A stretch of 42,083 bases of DNA, taken from positions 38,071 through 80,153 of the forward strand of contig JAUNBK010000008.1 in NCBI GenBank assembly GCA_030527105.1, read 5' to 3'. Below the pieces are notes generated by a model. The model saw nothing but the letters and a program-made list of their open reading frames with translations. It did not search any database and was not told where the DNA came from. Below, in pieces: positions 37,601 to 42,083 of the stretch. The first letter of the stretch is position 1. Every line of letters starts with the position of its first letter. This DNA is from Planctomycetia bacterium. GTDB taxonomy: Bacteria > Planctomycetota > Planctomycetia > Pirellulales > Thermoguttaceae. A program made the position numbers and the translations under genes.

Positions 37601-40600
37601 CTTTCCCCACGCGAGTGGGGATGTTTCTTTTATCAATCTCCGAACCGGATATCTTCTGATGCTTTCCCCACGCGAGTGGGGATGTTTCTTGGCTGAAAAG
37701 TTGTGTGATATCGCGCGTTATGCTTTCCCCACGCGAGTGGGGATGTTTCCCTCCGAAGCTCCTGTCAGCTTCGCAAGTTGGCGCTTTCCCCACGCGAGTG
37801 GGGATGTTTCTAACAACGCCTGCCTTTTTCAGAAAAAAAGGCAGCTTTCCCCACGCGAGTGGGGATGTTTCTTTATATCGTCTCCCCGAGGAGTCCCCCG
37901 AGAGGCTTTCCCCACGCGAGTGGGGATGTTTCTCTTTTCGAGCGACAGTGTGCGGAAAATTCTTGGCTTTCCCCACGCGAGTGGGGATGTTTCTGATGGA
38001 CTCTACCTTTGCGACGATGGGGAGTAGCTTTCCCCACGCGAGTGGGGATGTTTCTCCGATACCCCTTGCAACTTTCCACCACGTTCGGCTTTCCCCACGC
38101 GAGTGGGGATGTTTCCAAAAAACCGCCCGCGTGTGTGAAAATCGTGGCTGGCTTTCCCCACGCGAGTGGGGATGTTTCTCAATATCTTTTTTGAACCCGA
38201 AGCGCTCCTTGGCTTTCCCCACGCGAGTGGGGATGTTTCTGCTTCGCTTTTCGCCTCTCGTGTCTCTGCGGAGCTTTCCCCACGCGAGTGGGGATGTTTC
38301 TGGAGGTGTTGACGTTTTTTCACCAAGCACCCCGCTTTCCCCACGCGAGTGGGGATGTTTCCCACAAGAAAACAAAGACCAGTATCTGCGCCGAGCTTTC
38401 CCCACGCGAGTGGGGATGTTTCAGATCGAAAGCGAAGAGGAAATTTTGATTTGATGCTTTCCCCACGCGAGTGGGGATGTTTCTTACACCCGGGTCTTCT
38501 GACTCCGCTGTCATGCGCTTTCCCCACGCGAGTGGGGATGTTTCTCGAAATGGAAAAGCTATTCTACTCTTTAACGAGCTTTCCCCACGCGAGTGGGGAT
38601 GTTTCCTGTTCCGCCGTCAGAAGAACCCCCTTCTCCATGCTTTCCCCACGCGAGTGGGGATGTTTCTGTGATACAAAAAGGAAGTACGGCGTCGTCGGCG
38701 CTTTCCCCACGCGAGTGGGGATGTTTCTCGAATACCGATAGGTTGTCCTGTGCACCGTTAGCTTTCCCCACGCGAGTGGGGATGTTTCGTACTTAGTCTG
38801 GTACTTGACACTTAACAGACTGCTTTCCCCACGCGAGTGGGGATGTTTCTGCAGATTGAATCCAACTTTTTATCTTGTCAAAGCTTTCCCCACGCGAGTG
38901 GGGATGTTTCCATCTTTTAAAAAAGAAAAAGTTCAAACACGTGGCTTTCCCCACGCGAGTGGGGATGTTTCGCTCTTCGAGCGCGACCGCCGCGCGCGAC
39001 ATACGCTTTCCCCACGCGAGTGGGGATGTTTCGATACGTGTCAAGCCCACACGGCTACTAGACCGGCTTTCCCCACGCGAGTGGGGATGTTTCCGGCGTC
39101 GACCGCGTTATCGTTTCTTCGCGGGTGCTTTCCCCACGCGAGTGGGGATGTTTCCATAGCATGGAAGGGTTTCGGGCGTTCGTCATTGCTTTCCCCACGC
39201 GAGTGGGGATGTTTCCAATGCGTGCCCGCACGATGATACGCTTCCGCTGCTTTCCCCACGCGAGTGGGGATGTTTCTACATATCAAACCCACACAACTAC
39301 TAAACCACAGCTTTCCCCACGCGAGTGGGGATGTTTCTTACCAACGCGGAAAAGCCCTTACTCCCTAAATGCTTTCCCCACGCGAGTGGGGATGTTTCGC
39401 CACAAGTGACGCGCGGAGCGCGTAGTCTATCGCTTTCCCCACGCGAGTGGGGATGTTTCTGTGCTGGCACTGTGCGGCCAGTCAAAGATCGGGCTTTCCC
39501 CACGCGAGTGGGGATGTTTCGTACACAAGTACCCAAGCCCATAAAATGAGGATGCTTTCCCCACGCGAGTGGGGATGTTTCCACTTGCAGAGATTCTCAC
39601 AATCAAACCGGAGGGCTTTCCCCACGCGAGTGGGGATGTTTCGTTTTCTGCGGTCTAGCAGCCGTGTATGATAGTGCTTTCCCCACGCGAGTGGGGATGT
39701 TTCCATGTAACAATATTGGGGGGGGAAAAGATCGGGGCTTTCCCCACGCGAGTGGGGATGTTTCCATTCGGATAGTTTCTTATCCGACTTATATCGTGCT
39801 TTCCCCACGCGAGTGGGGATGTTTCCGTTCTTCCCAGTCCCATGAGGAGGGACGGAGGGCTTTCCCCACGCGAGTGGGGATGTTTCTTCAATTTTTTGTG
39901 GGAGGTTCACGAGAAGTAGGCTTTCCCCACGCGAGTGGGGATGTTTCTTGGTCATTGTGCCGATAGCACCACCCACTTTCGCTTTCCCCACGCGAGTGGG
40001 GATGTTTCTCGTCTTCCTGCAAGAGGGTTTTTCCCTCCTCAGCTTTCCCCACGCGAGTGGGGATGTTTCTCAGATTATTTAGTCGTTATCTTTGGTTCTC
40101 GTGCTTTCCCCACGCGAGTGGGGATGTTTCTGGGTGCCAGCCCCCTTCCGACCATGGACAAAAGCTTTCCCCACGTGGCGGCAAGGTAGTTTCTCTTGGC
40201 GAGCTTTCCCCACGCGAGTGGGGATGTTTCTTTGCGCCGCTCGTTCTGTTCGGACGTTATGGAGCTTTCCCCACGCGAGTGGGGATGTTTCCTTGTGATG
40301 GTTTCTACTCGTTCGTGAGGTACGGCTTTCCCCACGCGAGTGGGGATGTTTCCAAATCGACCGCAGAAATCTTCCCTCGCATACAGCTTTCCCCACGCGA
40401 GTGGGGATGTTTCTAGCAGATATGTCAAATAAAAGTTTAAAAAAGTGCTTTCCCCACGCGAGTGGGGATGTTTCCGCAAAAAAGTTTCATGCCCCCGTTG
40501 CTGCCTGGCTTTCCCCACGCGAGTGGGGATGTTTCCGCCCCCGAAAGGGGGAAAGGAAATTTTAAGATGCTTTCCCCACGCGAGTGGGGATGTTTCTAAT

Positions 40601-41783
40601 AGTTTGTGAAAGTCTAAAAGGAGTAAGTGGCTTTCCCCACGCGAGTGGGGATGTTTCTGGGTTTTGCTCCAACAGCCCCCACTTGACCGCGCTTTCCCCA
40701 CGCGAGTGGGGATGTTTCTTGTGGCGCACGTGTATCGAGGGCTGGATGTGCGCTTTCCCCACGCGAGTGGGGATGTTTCCATTCGAACGAGAACACCGTC
40801 CATTGGCGGTAGGCTTTCCCCACGCGAGTGGGGATGTTTCTATCCAGAGAGTTTTGCAACGACAATCCGGGCAGCTTTCCCCACGCGAGTGGGGATGTTT
40901 CTCGTCGTGTTGAGGTAAAATACACGATGCGGCAGCTTTCCCCACGCGAGTGGGGATGTTTCCCGAACGGTCTATAGTATCAGTATGCTGTGTGAGCTTT
41001 CCCCACGCGAGTGGGGATGTTTCTCACTTCGGGAAGAGTTGACGACTGCTGGCGGGGCTTTCCCCACGCGAGTGGGGATGTTTCTTACCCCCGTGCCTTT
41101 TGACTCCGCGATCAGCCGCTTTCCCCACGCGAGTGGGGATGTTTCCAGTGAAGTTGAATGCGGTTACGACTGTTGTAAGCTTTCCCCACGCGAGTGGGGA
41201 TGTTTCCCATCTTCCAACTTTTTATATGCCTGACCAAGGGCTTTCCCCACGCGAGTGGGGATGTTTCTACAACAAACTACCTTATAATCAACAGTAACAA
41301 GCTTTCCCCACGCGAGTGGGGATGTTTCTGGAGCGTAGCCACACAGACGATTTTTAGAAAAGCTTTCCCCTTTTAGAAAAGCTTTCCCCACGCGAGTGGG
41401 GATGTTTCCTGGTTGTTGAGAACATCGGAAACTTCAGTCTCGCCTTCCCCACGCGAGTGGGGATGTTTCTGCAAGCATTATGCGATAGAGCACGGCAAAT
41501 GAGCCTTCCCCACGCGAGTGGGGATGTTTCTTGGGACGAAGTAAAAAAGTCCCAACGGGATTTTACGACGAAGCTTTCCCCACGCGAGTGGGGATGTTTC
41601 TGTGTATCGCCCCGGACTTATGCGCTTCCGCAAGCTTTCCCCACGCGAGTGGGGATGTTTCTTTATGGTATAATACCTTTAACAATTGAGGGATGCTTTC
41701 CCCACGCGAGTGGGGATGTTTCTTTATGGTATAATACTTTTAACAATTGAGGGATGCTTTCCCCACGCGAGTGGGGATGTTTC
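34610..41783 (+). CRISPR. Type I-E CRISPR array, about 117 repeats and 117 spacer units
   Basis: The constant part is 28 bp: GCTTT, then stem CCCCAC, loop GCGA, stem GTGGGG, then ATGTTTC. The unit is 61 bp, so 33 bp are variable. Because the first variable base is T or C in about 88% of units, the functional repeat is probably 29 bp and the spacer 32 bp, the type I-E norm. The start of the array next to the promoter is perfectly regular; two spacers are 34-35 bp (units 42 and 58). Irregularities cluster downstream: a degenerate repeat at 40164, a partial repeat at 41362, two T-to-C variants at 41442 and 41503, a 42-nt spacer at 41531, and near-identical last spacers. This gives leader at the left, trailer at the right. 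Confidence 0.98.
40164..40193 (+). repeat. Degenerate repeat inside the array with a 9-nt spacer remnant
   Basis: GCTTTCCCCACG is followed by TGGCGGCAAGGTAGTTTC instead of the normal stem and 3' part; the Cas6e hairpin is lost. Only nine bases separate it from the next intact repeat at 40203. Confidence 0.8.
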
Positions 41784-41812
41784 TAAAAGTCAAGAGGGTA
41801 TATAGGGCGTTT

Positions 41813-42083
41813 TCACACAACATTTCTCAACAATTCGCAAATCATAGCGAGTTGAAGGAAGGAGCAAAACATAATGACCAGTTTTTCGTAGCGCGTAAAA
41901 ATGCGACGAAAACCCTTCAGACGACGGAAAAATCGTTCCACCTCATTGCGCCGTTTGTAAATTTTTTTGTCAAACCGCCACGATTTTTGACGGTTCGTTT
42001 TGGGCGGAGCCACCGGCACGAAACCCTCTGTACGAGCGGTTGTTTTTGCCGTTTTGAGACTTCCGAAAGTGGCGACCATCCGG
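41813..42083 (-). CDS. IS5-family transposase, C-terminal part (runs off the window)
   Basis: The open frame continues past the window edge; the visible 89 or so codons are the C-terminal end of a DDE transposase. EGFVPVAPPKTNRQKSWRFD and YKRRNEVERFFRRLKGFRRI followed by FTRYEKL match the end of IS5/IS427-type transposases, including the catalytic Glu in NEVERFFRRLKG. The frame closes normally at LLRNVV. The element's end should lie between 41784 and 41812; TATAGGGCGTTTTCACAC is a plausible inverted-repeat end next to a TA target, but the other end is not visible. It sits within 30 bp of the last CRISPR repeat and may have cut off older spacers. Confidence 0.85.
   Translation of the reverse strand, partial: RMVATFGSLKTAKTTARTEGFVPVAPPKTNRQKSWRFDKKIYKRRNEVERFFRRLKGFRRIFTRYEKLVIMFCSFLQLAMICELLRNVV

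Noticed and set aside
34608..41750. Many open frames of 60-440 codons on both strands between 34.6 and 41.7 kb, with repeated peptides such as SPREWGCF or PTRVGKA.
   Set aside because: They are translations of the CRISPR repeat and spacers. The 61 bp unit shifts frame each time, giving periodic peptides; none is a gene.

Overview
The window looks like a chromosomal segment of a gut- or sludge-type bacterium, most likely a planctomycete. The best clue is a double-length UvrA: two complete UvrA units fused in tandem plus a C-terminal extension, an arrangement I remember from Planctomycetota. A secreted sialidase-like protein, a formylglycine-generating-enzyme remnant and moderately high GC fit that. 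The taxonomic call is an inference; there is no rRNA to settle it.

Layout. Positions 1-22.4 kb are mostly housekeeping: a TrmH-family rRNA methyltransferase, phenylacetate-CoA ligase and its ACT-domain partner (one minus-strand operon), a small hypothetical protein, ribosomal proteins L35/L20, malate dehydrogenase, a DUF1292 protein, a truncated cytosine-C5 methyltransferase, a sugar isomerase-like TIM-barrel protein overlapping a secreted BNR/sialidase-like protein, the fused uvrA, a membrane-anchored thermonuclease, aconitase and GMP synthase. About nine copies of a ~105 bp imperfect-palindromic repeat are scattered through the first 25.5 kb; one interrupts an ankyrin gene and another abuts a truncated gene. 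Positions 22.4-25.7 kb are a gene graveyard with an FGE remnant and a broken ankyrin-repeat gene.

Positions 25.7-41.8 kb are a complete type I-E CRISPR-Cas system: cas3, then cse1-cse2-cas6e-cas7e-cas5e-cas1-cas2 as a tightly overlapping operon, then an array of about 117 spacers read from a consensus promoter. The cas block is bracketed by two inverted copies of a second, 270-289 bp terminal-inverted-repeat element whose ends contain the stop codons of cas2 and of the ankyrin gene. An IS5-type transposase begins just past the array and runs off the window.

The most exciting feature is the cas3-cse1 intergenic region (28304-28651). It holds two sigma70-like promoters and, just before cse1, a degenerate mini-CRISPR (repeat-like, 21-nt spacer-like, repeat-like). 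The spacer-like segment matches the start site of the upstream promoter over 17 nt with mismatches only at positions 6 and 12 (the match ends at 18), exactly the bases that type I-E Cascade flips out, and the target is preceded by AAC. The array independently suggests a PAM ending in a pyrimidine, because about 88% of the spacer units start with T or C. I interpret this as a CreR/CreA-like crRNA that directs Cascade to repress its own promoter or a small toxin-like transcript.
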